Positions 24,213-33,442 of a DNA stretch of 64,000 bases are shown here, one piece after another (position 1 is the first letter of the stretch; each line of letters begins with the position of its first letter). The DNA comes from Candidatus Electronema sp. (lineage in GTDB: Bacteria > Desulfobacterota > Desulfobulbia > Desulfobulbales > Desulfobulbaceae): assembly GCA_026645415.1 (NCBI GenBank), contig JAPEVH010000063.1, positions 1-64,000 on the forward strand. Direction: 5' to 3'. A program made the translations under genes and the position numbers. The notes below the pieces were generated by a model. The model saw only the letters and a list, made by a program, of their open reading frames with translations, had not been told where the DNA came from and did no database searches.

Positions 24213-26303
24213 TCACCCTCCTAATGCAACCCGAAAACCAGCTCGAATGATACGCAAGCCTGGTGATAAGCAAAAGCGGAAATATGAAGTAACGAATTGA
24301 GTGCTGCTATCCCAAGAACCACCGCGCAGTACTCGGCCTGCACCTTGTTCCGCACCAGCTCCCATTGGGTTTCGCACCGGCTCGCATGTATAATAGTCTT
24401 TGGCATACCAGTCTGCACACCATTCCCAAACATTGCCGTGCATGTCGTAGATTCCCCAAGAATTTGGCTGCTTGCTGCCCACTGGCTGAGTTCGCCGCTC
24501 GGCATTATGAACATACCAAGCATAGCGGTCGAGCTGCTCATCATTGTTGCCAAAGTAATAATCTGCCTTAGTTCCAGCGCGACAGGCATACTCCCATTCA
24601 GCCTCAGTGGGCAGGCGATAATGCCTGCCCGTTTTGCGCGTTAGCCAAGCGCAGTAATCAATCGCATCCTGCCAGCTCACATTGATCACCGGCCGTTGAG
24701 CGCGGCCCCAGCCTTCGTCTCGCGGTCTGGCCCTACCTGTAGAGATACAGAAATCATCGAATTCAGCAAAAGTTACTGGAAATCGACCAATACCAAAACT
24801 ATCCAGCTCAACTTCATGCGCTGGTCGCGCATTCTCTTGACCTTGCCCCAAGAAGTCGCCCATGCGAAAACGGCCACTAGGCAAAATGATCAACTCTGGA
24901 CCCGCTTGTATTCTGCCCCTTCTGCGATTGAATAGATCCTGCCAGATAAAGCGCGTACCGTAGCGTTCTACATAACGATGTGGATAAAAACTGGAAAAAT
25001 CTAATCTACCAAAATATTGGGAGAGGCCTCCAGCTAACTCCAAAAAATGAACAAGCTGCTCAGTGGCTCTTACTGGAAAAGGTGGCGGCTCTTCAAGTAA
25101 GGCGCAGGCCAGCAGAAACTCACGAAAAATTGCATGACGGAAGCGAAAACTACCATTAGAGGTTTTCTCTAAGAGTGCAACTTGGTTTGGCTGTAACTGC
25201 TCTAACCAACAGCTACAGCCATTTTTACAAAATAATTTTTGAAAATTATCAGCAGTAATGGTAATTCTGTTCTGTTTTTCTAGCCAACAAGCAATCTTGA
25301 TACAGATGTTAAGCATTTTATTATAGTCTACAACTTGTTGACTACAGGACTGTTCTTCAAAGAGAAGCTGCTGACACTGCCGTAACCACTGCCGAAATAA
25401 AATTTCACACAGACTGCGAATATCTTGTGCTTGGTCAGTATCTGCATCAAGCAGCATCTCTATATGGCGAAGAAGAAGTGGGCTTTGCCGCAGTAACGGA
25501 ATTTGATCCGTAAGCTGTAAGGCAGCCCGCATTTTTTGGCGACCTGCACCAAAACCTTGCAAGCCCAGATAGCCGCTGTGCGGAGCGAACTGCTTGCGAA
25601 GTAGTGCCTGCATCTGTTGACTGTTAAAGGGAGATATATGCAAAACTGAACAGTTATACCCTTCCAAACCTTGAATAATTTGTCTGCCTGAACGATCAAA
25701 ATAAATATCAGGAAAAAAATGAGTACGACAGGTAATAAGTACTCTACGAAATCCTGCCCCGATTTTAAGGAGTTCTAAAAGTCGCTCTTTGCGTTGTTTG
25801 CGTGCTATCTGGTCATCGTTTAGTCCATCAAGCAAGAGGATGGTATCGCACTTTCTCTCTAAGGCTGCAAGTTGCGCAAAGGTGTCACGACCTAGCCGGA
25901 ATAATTCACAGTGGCAGCCCTGCGACCAGCATTTAGTCAGGGAAAGGAGTTTAAGTACTAAGAGCAGAGAGGTTTTACCCATCCCTGCTTCGGCAAGGAG
26001 AAAAAGCTGATTGCTGCAATCTTGGCTTTGAAGCGGGCCACTGCCAAGAAATTGATTGATCAAGGCAAAAGCAGGTTGACGCGGCACCAGAGGGAGAATA
26101 CCTTCTTGCTGCGGATTGATCGGGTGACGTTCTTGAAGATGCGGCTCAACGTAACCTCGTACCAAGTCCTCTGGATCAGTGAATTCATCACGCAGCAGGG
26201 TCAGCTCTTGGGCCTGATCACCACTAAGGTTGCGTAGTCGTTTAAGTAATTGAGCGACCTGGGCGGTGCTGACAAAGGACAATGGTTCCATCCTTCCTTT
26301 CAC
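24213..26303 (-). CDS. NACHT/STAND-type NTPase with C-terminal FGE-sulfatase (C-type-lectin-like) domain
   Basis: Large signal-sensing ATPase of 696 residues. Residues 1-75 are an unassigned helical N-terminus. Walker A is LAEAGMGKTSLLL (about 103-115) and Walker B TILLLDGLNDD (154-164), with an arginine in ITCRTHFF beyond it, as in NACHT/STAND proteins. A winged-helix and helical middle includes FRFRHAIFREFLLACALLEE. From about 465 an FGE-sulfatase/C-type-lectin domain runs to the end (ILPSGRFRMGDFLGQG, YRLPTEAEWEYACRAG, YDMHGNVWEWCADWY, VLRGGSW). A GTG start with GGAGG upstream is chosen; ATG at 26291 is possible. It may act in self or phage recognition; the C-terminus looks diversified. 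Confidence 0.85.
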   Translation of the reverse strand: MKGRMEPLSFVSTAQVAQLLKRLRNLSGDQAQELTLLRDEFTDPEDLVRGYVEPHLQERHPINPQQEGILPLVPRQPAFALINQFLGSGPLQSQDCSNQLFLLAEAGMGKTSLLLVLKLLSLTKCWSQGCHCELFRLGRDTFAQLAALERKCDTILLLDGLNDDQIARKQRKERLLELLKIGAGFRRVLITCRTHFFPDIYFDRSGRQIIQGLEGYNCSVLHISPFNSQQMQALLRKQFAPHSGYLGLQGFGAGRQKMRAALQLTDQIPLLRQSPLLLRHIEMLLDADTDQAQDIRSLCEILFRQWLRQCQQLLFEEQSCSQQVVDYNKMLNICIKIACWLEKQNRITITADNFQKLFCKNGCSCWLEQLQPNQVALLEKTSNGSFRFRHAIFREFLLACALLEEPPPFPVRATEQLVHFLELAGGLSQYFGRLDFSSFYPHRYVERYGTRFIWQDLFNRRRGRIQAGPELIILPSGRFRMGDFLGQGQENARPAHEVELDSFGIGRFPVTFAEFDDFCISTGRARPRDEGWGRAQRPVINVSWQDAIDYCAWLTRKTGRHYRLPTEAEWEYACRAGTKADYYFGNNDEQLDRYAWYVHNAERRTQPVGSKQPNSWGIYDMHGNVWEWCADWYAKDYYTCEPVRNPMGAGAEQGAGRVLRGGSWDSSTQFVTSYFRFCLSPGLRIIRAGFRVALGG
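24228..24311 (-). other. Candidate DGR variable region at the 3' end of the NACHT-FGE gene
   Basis: After the conserved RGGSW (residues 660-664) the next 28 codons, up to GFRV, replace the usual Asn/Arg-rich lectin tail by D-S-S-T-Q-F-V-T-S-Y-F and similar residues. Many codons end in C or T (AGC, AGC, ACT, TTC, GTT, ACT, TAT, TTC, TTT, TGC, GGC, ATC, ATT, GCT), as they would if AAC/AAT codons of a template were mutated at the adenines. No reverse transcriptase or template repeat is in the window, so the call is provisional. Confidence 0.42.
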
Positions 26304-26436
26304 TGCTGCCTCCTAGAGATCCGCTGTTTATGAGGACATGCCAGCATCCAGATTAGCGTAAAAGATACTTCCGTCAAACATTTTTCTCAGAGTCAGCTTG
26401 ACAGCTTTTCTGGCAGACAGAAATAACGCATTGAGA

Positions 26437-26466
26437 TTGAAAAGATCAACTAGCCTGTGGTATGAT
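26437..26466 (+). promoter_or_regulatory. Sigma-70-type promoter for the glycine-zipper lipoprotein gene
   Basis: TTGAAA (26437-26442), an 18-base spacer and TATGAT (26461-26466) lie about 100 bases before the start of the lipoprotein gene. Close to consensus; the rest of the 264-base spacer (26304-26567) shows no gene. Confidence 0.6.
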
Positions 26467-26567
26467 AGTCGTACTATATTATATGTACAGTATTTTTCGC
26501 AGCCAGTGAATTTCAGATACAACAAACTGCTAGGCTGCGCAATAACCCACCAATCTGGAGGATTTTC

Positions 26568-27011
26568 ATGAAGAAAATACATTGCATAGCCGCCGCAGCT
26601 CTTTCGGCTCTGCTGCTTTCATCCTGTATGGCTAACAAGGCCCAGATGGGCGGTGTAGGCGGAGCAGCCGCAGGTGCTATTGCTGGCCAAGCAATTGGCA
26701 AAAATACTGGAGCGACCCTAATCGGCGCAGCAGTTGGTGGTATGCTTGGCTATATTGTTGGTAATGAGATGGACAAGTCTGATCAGCAGCAACTTTCTAT
26801 GGCCTATGAAACTGCACCTTCTGGACAGCCTGTGGCTTGGAACAACCCAGACAGCCATAATCAATATACGGTGACACCGCAGTCTCCATATACTGGCCCA
26901 AACAATCAACCTTGCCGTAAGGCAGAGATCGTGGCTATTATTGATGGCAGAACTGAAAGAACCTACAGCACTGCCTGCCGTGACAGCTACGGTAACTGGC
27001 AGCTCCAGTAA
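26568..27011 (+). CDS. Glycine-zipper surface lipoprotein (17-kDa antigen type)
   Basis: 147-residue outer-membrane lipoprotein. The signal ends ALLLSSC at residue 20. A glycine-zipper segment follows (GGVGGAAAGAIAGQAIGKNT, then IGAAVGGMLGYIVG), typical of 17-kDa surface antigens. The C-terminal domain has two cysteines (NQPCRKAEIVAIIDG, YSTACRDSYGNW) as in RT0821-type proteins. GGAGG lies before the ATG, and a promoter lies at 26437. It likely helps keep the envelope intact. YjbQ and a small ORF follow closely and may share the transcript. Confidence 0.87.
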   Translation: MKKIHCIAAAALSALLLSSCMANKAQMGGVGGAAAGAIAGQAIGKNTGATLIGAAVGGMLGYIVGNEMDKSDQQQLSMAYETAPSGQPVAWNNPDSHNQYTVTPQSPYTGPNNQPCRKAEIVAIIDGRTERTYSTACRDSYGNWQLQ

Positions 27012-27016
27012 GGTTG

Positions 27017-27418
27017 ATGCGTTCAGGAACCTTCACGTTGTCCACAAACTCCACCACAGAGTTTGTGGATATCACCGAACAAGCTCAACAGGCGATAAAA
27101 GTGGCAGATGTTACGGATGGACTGCTCTGTCTCTTTAATCCACATACCACGGCCGGGCTGACCATTAATGAGGGCTGCGATCCAGCAGTGCAGCATGATT
27201 TACTTGGCCTTTTTCAGCAGTTTATCCCTCAGTCCTATCCCTGCCGCCATGCTGAAGGCAACTCGCCTGCCCATGCTCTGGCAACCCTTACAGGCAGCTC
27301 CGTTACCCTGCTCATTGCCAAAGGCAAACTCAGGCTCGGTACATGGCAGCATGTCTTTTTCTGCGAATATGATGGCCCAAGAAGTCGCAAGATCTTCTGG
27401 CAGGTAATAGCTCAATGA
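27017..27418 (+). CDS. YjbQ/UPF0047 family protein
   Basis: 133-residue protein of the YjbQ (secondary thiamine-phosphate synthase-like) family. It has the usual TLSTNSTTEFVDITEQ start, GLLCLFNPHTTAGLTINEG with the conserved HTTA motif, a middle SYPCRHAEGNSPAHALATLTG and the WQHVFFCEYDGPRSRK end. The metal-binding histidines (HTTA, AH, WQH) are all kept. Its precise role in most bacteria is unproven. I use the ATG at 27017; a TTG at 27014 is in frame. The stop overlaps the next start by four bases. Confidence 0.88.
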   Translation: MRSGTFTLSTNSTTEFVDITEQAQQAIKVADVTDGLLCLFNPHTTAGLTINEGCDPAVQHDLLGLFQQFIPQSYPCRHAEGNSPAHALATLTGSSVTLLIAKGKLRLGTWQHVFFCEYDGPRSRKIFWQVIAQ

Positions 27419-27672
27419 GTAATTTACCAGCAAATTTCGATCCTACCCAGATATGCTTTGGTTGGGATAGAGGAAGAGATGAGCAGTCATTGGCTCTTTT
27501 TTTGCGCTTACTCAGTCGAGAAGAATTCTTACAAACGCTGATTCCTCGCCTTGCTGATGAAGATATTATACAAATCGTGGACAGCATAACAGGTATTTTG
27601 CAGAAGCATTTGCAGGAAGAAGAATACCACGAGCTGTTTCTCTGTGAAAAAGAAGGTAAGTTCTCTGCTTAA
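27415..27672 (+). CDS. Small hypothetical protein, 85 aa
   Basis: Start overlaps the yjbQ stop (ATGA). The product is acidic and mostly helical (SLALFLRLLSREEFLQTLIP, then IIQIVDSITGILQKHLQEEE). No motif is recognised. Its last bases overlap the convergent livH stop by four bases, so the 3' ends of two transcripts meet here. Coupling to yjbQ suggests real translation, but function is unknown. Confidence 0.6.
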   Translation: MSNLPANFDPTQICFGWDRGRDEQSLALFLRLLSREEFLQTLIPRLADEDIIQIVDSITGILQKHLQEEEYHELFLCEKEGKFSA

Positions 27673-28577
27673 ACCTTTTCTTGTGTGGTGCGCCCAAGAA
27701 TACCTGCGGGCCGAAAGATGAGAATCAGCACTAAGAGCGAAAAGGCAAAGACATCCTCATAATCGCTGGAAACATAGCCTGCGGCAAAGGCTTCGGTGAG
27801 ACCAAGAATGAAGCTGCCCAGCACTGCTCCAGGAATAGAGCCAATGCCTCCCAATACTGCAGCGGTAAATGCCTTGATACCAGCAATAAAGCCGATAGAA
27901 AAGTTGATCTGGCCAACATGAGAGGCAATAAGTAGCCCGCCCAGTGCGGCTAAGGCAGAGCCGATAACAAAAGTAGCAGAAATAACTCGGTTAATGTCAA
28001 TGCCGAGCAAGAGGGCCATAGTTTGATCTTGGGCAGTAGCTCGCATCGCCTTGCCCAGCCGGGTGAACTTAATCAACCACGTCAAAGCGATCATGGCTAT
28101 GGCTGTAATGCCAAGAATGACTACATCTGTAGAGCCGGTGACAGGAGCTAAACGTTCAGGTAGATCAAAAACAGGGATTAATTCTGGGAAAGGCAAGAAG
28201 TCAGGTGTTTGAACCAGCAGAACGTAATTTTGCAGAAAGATTGATAAACCAATAGCTGAAATCAAGGGAGAAAGCCGAGGTGCCTTACGTAAAGGCCGGT
28301 AGGCTACCCGCTCGATTGTGAAACCGTAGGCTGCGGCCCATACCGAGGCAGCCAGTACGGTTAGGATAAAGATGGCAAGTCCGGGAAAACCGTAAATAGA
28401 CAATGCACTAGCGGTAATAAACGCGGTAAAGGCTCCGATCATATAAATTTCGCCGTGGGCAAAATTGATCAGACCAATGATGCCATAGACCATGGTATAA
28501 CCCAGCGCAATCAAGGCGTAGATTGAGCCGCGCGTCAGGCCACTGAAAAAGAGTTCAGTCAGATAAGTCGCGTCCAT
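27669..28577 (-). CDS. livH: Branched-chain amino acid ABC permease LivH
   Basis: Inner-membrane permease of a LIV-type ABC importer, 302 residues with about eight helices. Typical sequences are ALGYTMVYGIIGLINFAHGE near the start, YRPLRKAPRLSPLISAIG and the final VLGGIGSIPGAVLGSF. I start at the ATG at 28577 (MDATYLTELFFSGL); the open frame reaches 28769 but overlaps nnrDE. It lies 13 bases after nnrDE in the same direction. LivM, LivG, LivF and the binding protein are not next to it here, so it is an orphan unless they lie elsewhere. Confidence 0.9.
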   Translation of the reverse strand: MDATYLTELFFSGLTRGSIYALIALGYTMVYGIIGLINFAHGEIYMIGAFTAFITASALSIYGFPGLAIFILTVLAASVWAAAYGFTIERVAYRPLRKAPRLSPLISAIGLSIFLQNYVLLVQTPDFLPFPELIPVFDLPERLAPVTGSTDVVILGITAIAMIALTWLIKFTRLGKAMRATAQDQTMALLLGIDINRVISATFVIGSALAALGGLLIASHVGQINFSIGFIAGIKAFTAAVLGGIGSIPGAVLGSFILGLTEAFAAGYVSSDYEDVFAFSLLVLILIFRPAGILGRTTQEKV

Positions 28578-28590
28578 TGTATTTTTTAGA

Positions 28591-30192
28591 TCAGAGAGTA
28601 ACAGCTTGTTGGATTGCCATAAATGCGAGTGGTAGCGTTGCTGCAAGCTCTGACGCAGTAAAACCTTGACTGCGCTCCTTGGCCAAAAGATCGCCCGCCA
28701 AACCGTGCAGGAACACTCCAGCACCCGCAGCATCCCAAAGTGAATAGTCTTGAGCCAGTAATCCTCCAATCAAACCAGAAAGGACATCGCCAGTACCGCC
28801 CACTGCTAACCCACTGTTACCACTGCTGTTGATAGCCCAATGGCCTTTGCTGGAGCAGACCACGGTTCCAGCCCCTTTTAACACCGTAATAATTTCACAT
28901 CCATTTCTGATGCTGGCCTCGGCCAACCAATCTGCGGCCTTGAGTCGATCTGCTTGAACTTCGGCAGTAGTTAAGCCAGTCAAGCGCGCCATTTCACCAG
29001 GATGAGGGGTTAGAATGCGTGGGCCGCCACAGTCTTCAATATAGAGAAGATTTTGAGAGAGCAAATTCAGCGCATCCGCATCTAATAGTATAGGCAGAGG
29101 GATGCGGCGATGCAAGCGAAGGAGTAGCTCGCTGGTCTCAGGGGCCGTACCAATGCCTGGCCCGATGACTAATGCGTCTTTATCTTCTGCCAACTCGGCT
29201 ATAAGCTGATAATCCGCGACAGAGAGACAGGTATCTGAATGAGGCAGGGGTACAGTCATGGCCTCTGGTAGGGCGGTCTCAAAAATTGGATTAAGGGCAG
29301 CAGGTACAGCTAAAGTTACCAAACCACAACCACTGCGCAGGGCTGCCTGTGCCGCTAGTAAGGCCGCACCAGTTTTTCCCTTTGAACCGGCTAAAATCAG
29401 CAAATGACCAAAGGTACCTTTATGACCAGCCTTTGGTCGAGATCGAAGCAGCGGTGCAACGCTCTGTTGGTCAAGTAAGTCGCCCGGCAGATGAGCTGCG
29501 GCTACTACCTGCGGTGGAATACCAATATCAACAAGACAAAGTTTGCCAACAGCCGTACCACCGTGTAGATAATGCCCCGGTTTAGGTAAACCAAAAGTTA
29601 CCGTTAGATCAGCCTGCACAGCTACACAACTGAGTGTCGTTCCAGTTAAGCCCGACAAACCAGAAGGGATATCAACTGCTGCTACTGGCCAGCCTTTTTT
29701 ACAGGATAGCTTATTGATGAACTGAGCTGCTGCCGCAAAATGATCTTCCAATTTGCGAGTTAAGCCGGTACCAAATAAGGCATCAACAAAGCTGTGAATG
29801 GGGCGTTCAAAATGAAACTGTCGAATACGTTCCTCAACCTCTAAAAAATCTTGTTCCTGTGTAACGAGGCAGTGGTCAAGCCAGAGCTTACCGCAGATTT
29901 CTGCATTGATTGCTGCATCACCGTGTAGTTTATCAGACTCCACTAAAAAAATAAGAAAAGGTAAACCATTGCGTTGCAACACATGGCGGGCAATGACCAA
30001 GCCATCTCCGCCATTGTTTCCTGGCCCGATAAAGATACAAACAGTTTGGCCTGCAACAGGGCCAAATTCAGCTTCCATCAGGTCAAGCATAGTCCGACCT
30101 GCGTTTTCCATCAGCACAAGGCCGGGAATGCCAAAATCCTCTATCGCTGCTCGGTCAAGAGCCTGCATCTGTTTCGGTGTAGCGAGCTTCAT
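28591..30192 (-). CDS. nnrDE: Bifunctional NAD(P)H-hydrate epimerase/dehydratase
   Basis: Repair enzyme that restores damaged NADHX/NADPHX. The N-terminal YjeF epimerase domain starts MKLATPKQMQALDRAAIEDFG and includes CIFIGPGNNGGDGLVIARH. The C-terminal ribokinase-like dehydratase domain has the nucleotide loop NSGLAVGGTGDVLSGLIGG and an earlier HPGEMARLTG. Length (533) is normal for the fused form. livH follows after 13 bases. The start ATG has no strong ribosome site. It is divergent from the ferredoxin-like gene. Confidence 0.94.
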   Translation of the reverse strand: MKLATPKQMQALDRAAIEDFGIPGLVLMENAGRTMLDLMEAEFGPVAGQTVCIFIGPGNNGGDGLVIARHVLQRNGLPFLIFLVESDKLHGDAAINAEICGKLWLDHCLVTQEQDFLEVEERIRQFHFERPIHSFVDALFGTGLTRKLEDHFAAAAQFINKLSCKKGWPVAAVDIPSGLSGLTGTTLSCVAVQADLTVTFGLPKPGHYLHGGTAVGKLCLVDIGIPPQVVAAAHLPGDLLDQQSVAPLLRSRPKAGHKGTFGHLLILAGSKGKTGAALLAAQAALRSGCGLVTLAVPAALNPIFETALPEAMTVPLPHSDTCLSVADYQLIAELAEDKDALVIGPGIGTAPETSELLLRLHRRIPLPILLDADALNLLSQNLLYIEDCGGPRILTPHPGEMARLTGLTTAEVQADRLKAADWLAEASIRNGCEIITVLKGAGTVVCSSKGHWAINSSGNSGLAVGGTGDVLSGLIGGLLAQDYSLWDAAGAGVFLHGLAGDLLAKERSQGFTASELAATLPLAFMAIQQAVTL

Positions 30193-30368
30193 TTTTTTTA
30201 ATGTGTTGAATATTTGCTTACCCGTTTTCTCATATCCCTAGCATAAACAAATATATTAAATTGAAGACGTGAATAGAAGAGACCTTTGTTCTTTAAATGC
30301 AAAAATGCCCAAAATCATTTATAGATTATGTCTATATCATAACTTTTAATACAAGCCAAGAGGCTATT

Positions 30369-31079
30369 ATGAAAAGAAAGATTATCACAATCAATGAAGA
30401 ACTCTGTACCGGCTGTGGTGAGTGTATACCCAATTGCGCTGAAGGCTCTTTGCAGATAGTTGATGGCAAGGCTAAACTCGTGGCAGACAATCTTTGTGAT
30501 GGACTAGGAGCCTGCCTAGGCCATTGCCCGACTGGTGCGTTGTCGATCATCGAGCGGGAGGCAGATGCTTTTGATGAGGAGGCCGTAGAAAAATTCTTAG
30601 CTGAAGACAAGAAAAAAACAGCAACTGCTTGTCCTTCCGCACAGATTCAAACATTTTTTTGTGAAGCAGCTAATACACCTTCGTCTACGCAAAGCAGTAG
30701 TGCTTTGAGTCATTGGCCAGTGCAAATTCGCCTCGTACCGCCTTCAGCCCCATTTCTGGAAAATTGTGATTTACTGATCGCTGCTGACTGCACGGCTATT
30801 GCCTGTGCAAGTATTCAGCAAGACTTCATCCAAGGCCGCAAGGTATTGATGGGTTGTCCAAAATTTGATGATCAGCAACTCTACGTTGACCGCTTCACAG
30901 AATTATTTCAGACAAGAAAGCTCAAGAGTGTCACTCTCCTGATTATGGAAGTACCTTGCTGCTCGGCTATGCTTCAGATAGTCAGAAAAGCGTATAGCCA
31001 AGCAGGAGCTAACGTACCAGTACGGCAGGTTATAATTTCCACACAAGGAACAGTTCTCAATACTCAAGATTGGTCTTGA
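30369..31079 (+). CDS. Dicluster ferredoxin-like protein with C-terminal domain
   Basis: 236-residue iron-sulfur protein. Two [4Fe-4S] motifs stand at the start: ELCTGCGECIPNCAEG and LCDGLGACLGHCPTGALSI. A linker follows and then a C-terminal half with AADCTAIACAS, LMGCPKFDD and EVPCCSAMLQIVRKA, cysteines of unknown function that could hold another cluster. This layout is common among anaerobes next to reductases. ATG at 30369 follows AAGAGG; the frame is open from 30297. Likely cytoplasmic electron carrier or sensor; partner unknown. Confidence 0.86.
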   Translation: MKRKIITINEELCTGCGECIPNCAEGSLQIVDGKAKLVADNLCDGLGACLGHCPTGALSIIEREADAFDEEAVEKFLAEDKKKTATACPSAQIQTFFCEAANTPSSTQSSSALSHWPVQIRLVPPSAPFLENCDLLIAADCTAIACASIQQDFIQGRKVLMGCPKFDDQQLYVDRFTELFQTRKLKSVTLLIMEVPCCSAMLQIVRKAYSQAGANVPVRQVIISTQGTVLNTQDWS

Positions 31080-31084
31080 GCCTG

Positions 31085-33430
31085 CTACTTTTCCTGAATT
31101 TGCTGTAGTCTCTTTTTAATATCTACATTGCTGGGCTGGATGAGTAAAGCCTGTTTGTACTCTTCCAGTGCCCGGTAATCAACGCCCTTGTCTCTGTAAT
31201 AATCACCAAGATAGATGTGGAACGGCACATACTCAGGTGAATAACGAATACCTTCTCGTAAGACATCTGCTGCCTTTTCTTGCTCTTTGAGCTGCCGATA
31301 ATACCAAAAAATTCGCATAAAATATTGCGGGTTTGCCTTTACCTCTTGGTCAATGAAATCAAGGGCCTGTTCAAGAAAATAGCCTTCATCCTTTGCGTTA
31401 CCTGCGGCTTTACTCAGGTTGGCAGCAGTAATCCACGCTGAAGTTAGGTGAGGAAGAATGCTCGCAATCTCCTCCTTGGAGAATTCCTGCGCAGTGAGCA
31501 ATGGAAAAATACTGTTCAATAGGCGAGGATCACGTTGCAACTCTTGGCGCAAAATACGAAAGGTTTCTGTCCAGTTTTTGTGGGACATTTCAAAATCAAC
31601 CCACGTGCTCAGAGCACCTTCTTTCAGGCGAGAGCGCTCATAGCCGATGTGCACTAGCCTGCGGCCTCTATCCAGATCAGTCTTTGCCAGTTCTAGCCCA
31701 ATAGCCTGTAAAAATGTTCCTTCCATAGGCTGCAACCGAGCTGCTTTAAGATAGAGCTGGAGTGTTGCTTGCTTATCCTGCTCATACTGTTTGAGGTTGG
31801 CCAGTGCATAGTAGTAACTACTGCTGAGAGGAGCTTTTTTTCTTGCCTCTTCTAGCAGTTTACTCATAAACGGTAGCTGCTTTTCCAGATCAAAATCAGT
31901 GGATTCTGAAATTGCGTGTGCCTGTCTATAATAGCGTTCAGCAAAAAATAGCCCTCCTTGGAGACGCAGCAGAGTAAGGAGGACTATCATTGCTGTAAAA
32001 AAAATAGCTATGCGTACCTTGGCTGGTGAAGCTACTGAAGGAAGCAATGTAGGTCGTTTTCGATAGTGTTGGCGTGTGTGGCCCGCAGAAACCAGTAAAC
32101 CACAAAGAAAGAAAAAATATAAACCGTTAGCCCAGTTGTGCAGATTAAAGTCGGTAAGGCTAAAAAAAAGAAGACCGGCAATACCACTGAAAGAGGCTAT
32201 AGCAATCAAGACAGAGAACCGCTCATGACGACTGAATATCTTCTGCCAGCCCTTCCACAGCACTATCACCACAAACCAAGCCGCCAAAATAAAACCAACT
32301 AGCCCGCCATCGGTGAGTAGCTCCAAATAATCGTTATGGGCATGATCATAAATCAGACTATCAGCAAAGCTCTTGTAGTTGGGGAATATGTCAATAAAGG
32401 TACCAAAACCAGTTCCAGTGACGAGAAAATCTGGAACGATCTTAATCGTATCGTTCCAGATGGAGAATCGTGCATTTTGTAAGGTACCTTCACTAAGATC
32501 GATAGCCTGATCGAATTTAGCCATGATGGCTCCCCAGCTAAACCAACCTCCAGCAGCAAGTAATCCCACAAATAGGAACAACAAAGTCCAAGTTTGAATT
32601 TTTCTTTGACTACGGGCTAACAGGAGAAAAAACAGCAGGAGAGCAAACACCAGACTGAGTAAACCTCCTCGCGACTGAGCAAGCAGCACTGAGGCCATAA
32701 CTACAATCACGCCAAAGCCAAATAATAAATGCAGATTGGCACCAGTGCCGGAAAATAGATGTAGTAGTCTCTCCCGGAAGGATTCATCATGATCAGTAAT
32801 TGGCCGATGCAAGAGGAAAAGAGCCAGCACCAACGGGCAGAGCATGACCATAAACCCAGCATACTGGTTTTTATAAACCCAAGGACCAAAAGAGCTATAA
32901 CCATATTCCTTCTTCCGCAACCAAAATAAGCTATCTGGGGCTGCTGCCTTTTGCAACATAGAGACAAAGGCAATGAAGAGCGCAAGCCAGACGATACTGG
33001 TAACGGTTGCTGACAGCCTTTTGTTTGAGGCAAGAAGCTGAACAGTCAGGATATAGAAAAGAATATATGTTGTGAAGCGAAGGGCTTCAAAAAGAGTGGC
33101 TTGCAGGTTAATGGTTAGCGGAATCCATGTTTCTGCCGGGAGAAGCTCAAGAATAGGCTGATAGATGGCGACCGTCTGTGGAGAGATGAGGCGAATTGTC
33201 TCTACAGGCAGAGGAAGACATTGTAGATAAATCCAACTCAGACAAAGCAGGAGAGGTGTTACGCCTGGAACTTGGTAAAATAGGCGTTTTCGTTGTTTAC
33301 TACGTGGAAGAAAACAACATAAAACGGCCACCGCTACCAATAACTGGGCAGTGACCGTAGACCAAAGCTCTGTAGTGCCAAACGCTAATGGAGCAAAAAA
33401 AAGAACTATAAGAAAAAAAGCAAAAGCCAT
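31085..33430 (-). CDS. O-antigen ligase/polymerase-like protein with C-terminal TPRs
   Basis: 781-residue inner-membrane protein. About 12 hydrophobic segments run from residue 1 to about 470. A Wzy_C-like loop holds GTGFGTFIDIFPNYKS and YDHAHNDYLELLTDGG, the usual HxxxLE-type motif. From about 530 to the end, helix pairs look like TPRs (GIRYSPEYVPFHIYLGDYYR, then ALEEYKQALLIQPSN). It probably polymerises or ligates repeat units for the exopolysaccharide exported by the genes downstream in this text but upstream in transcription (Wzc-like, Wza-like). Separated from the Wzc-like gene by 12 bases. Confidence 0.85.
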   Translation of the reverse strand: MAFAFFLIVLFFAPLAFGTTELWSTVTAQLLVAVAVLCCFLPRSKQRKRLFYQVPGVTPLLLCLSWIYLQCLPLPVETIRLISPQTVAIYQPILELLPAETWIPLTINLQATLFEALRFTTYILFYILTVQLLASNKRLSATVTSIVWLALFIAFVSMLQKAAAPDSLFWLRKKEYGYSSFGPWVYKNQYAGFMVMLCPLVLALFLLHRPITDHDESFRERLLHLFSGTGANLHLLFGFGVIVVMASVLLAQSRGGLLSLVFALLLFFLLLARSQRKIQTWTLLFLFVGLLAAGGWFSWGAIMAKFDQAIDLSEGTLQNARFSIWNDTIKIVPDFLVTGTGFGTFIDIFPNYKSFADSLIYDHAHNDYLELLTDGGLVGFILAAWFVVIVLWKGWQKIFSRHERFSVLIAIASFSGIAGLLFFSLTDFNLHNWANGLYFFFLCGLLVSAGHTRQHYRKRPTLLPSVASPAKVRIAIFFTAMIVLLTLLRLQGGLFFAERYYRQAHAISESTDFDLEKQLPFMSKLLEEARKKAPLSSSYYYALANLKQYEQDKQATLQLYLKAARLQPMEGTFLQAIGLELAKTDLDRGRRLVHIGYERSRLKEGALSTWVDFEMSHKNWTETFRILRQELQRDPRLLNSIFPLLTAQEFSKEEIASILPHLTSAWITAANLSKAAGNAKDEGYFLEQALDFIDQEVKANPQYFMRIFWYYRQLKEQEKAADVLREGIRYSPEYVPFHIYLGDYYRDKGVDYRALEEYKQALLIQPSNVDIKKRLQQIQEK

Positions 33431-33442
33431 ACCAAGCTAATG

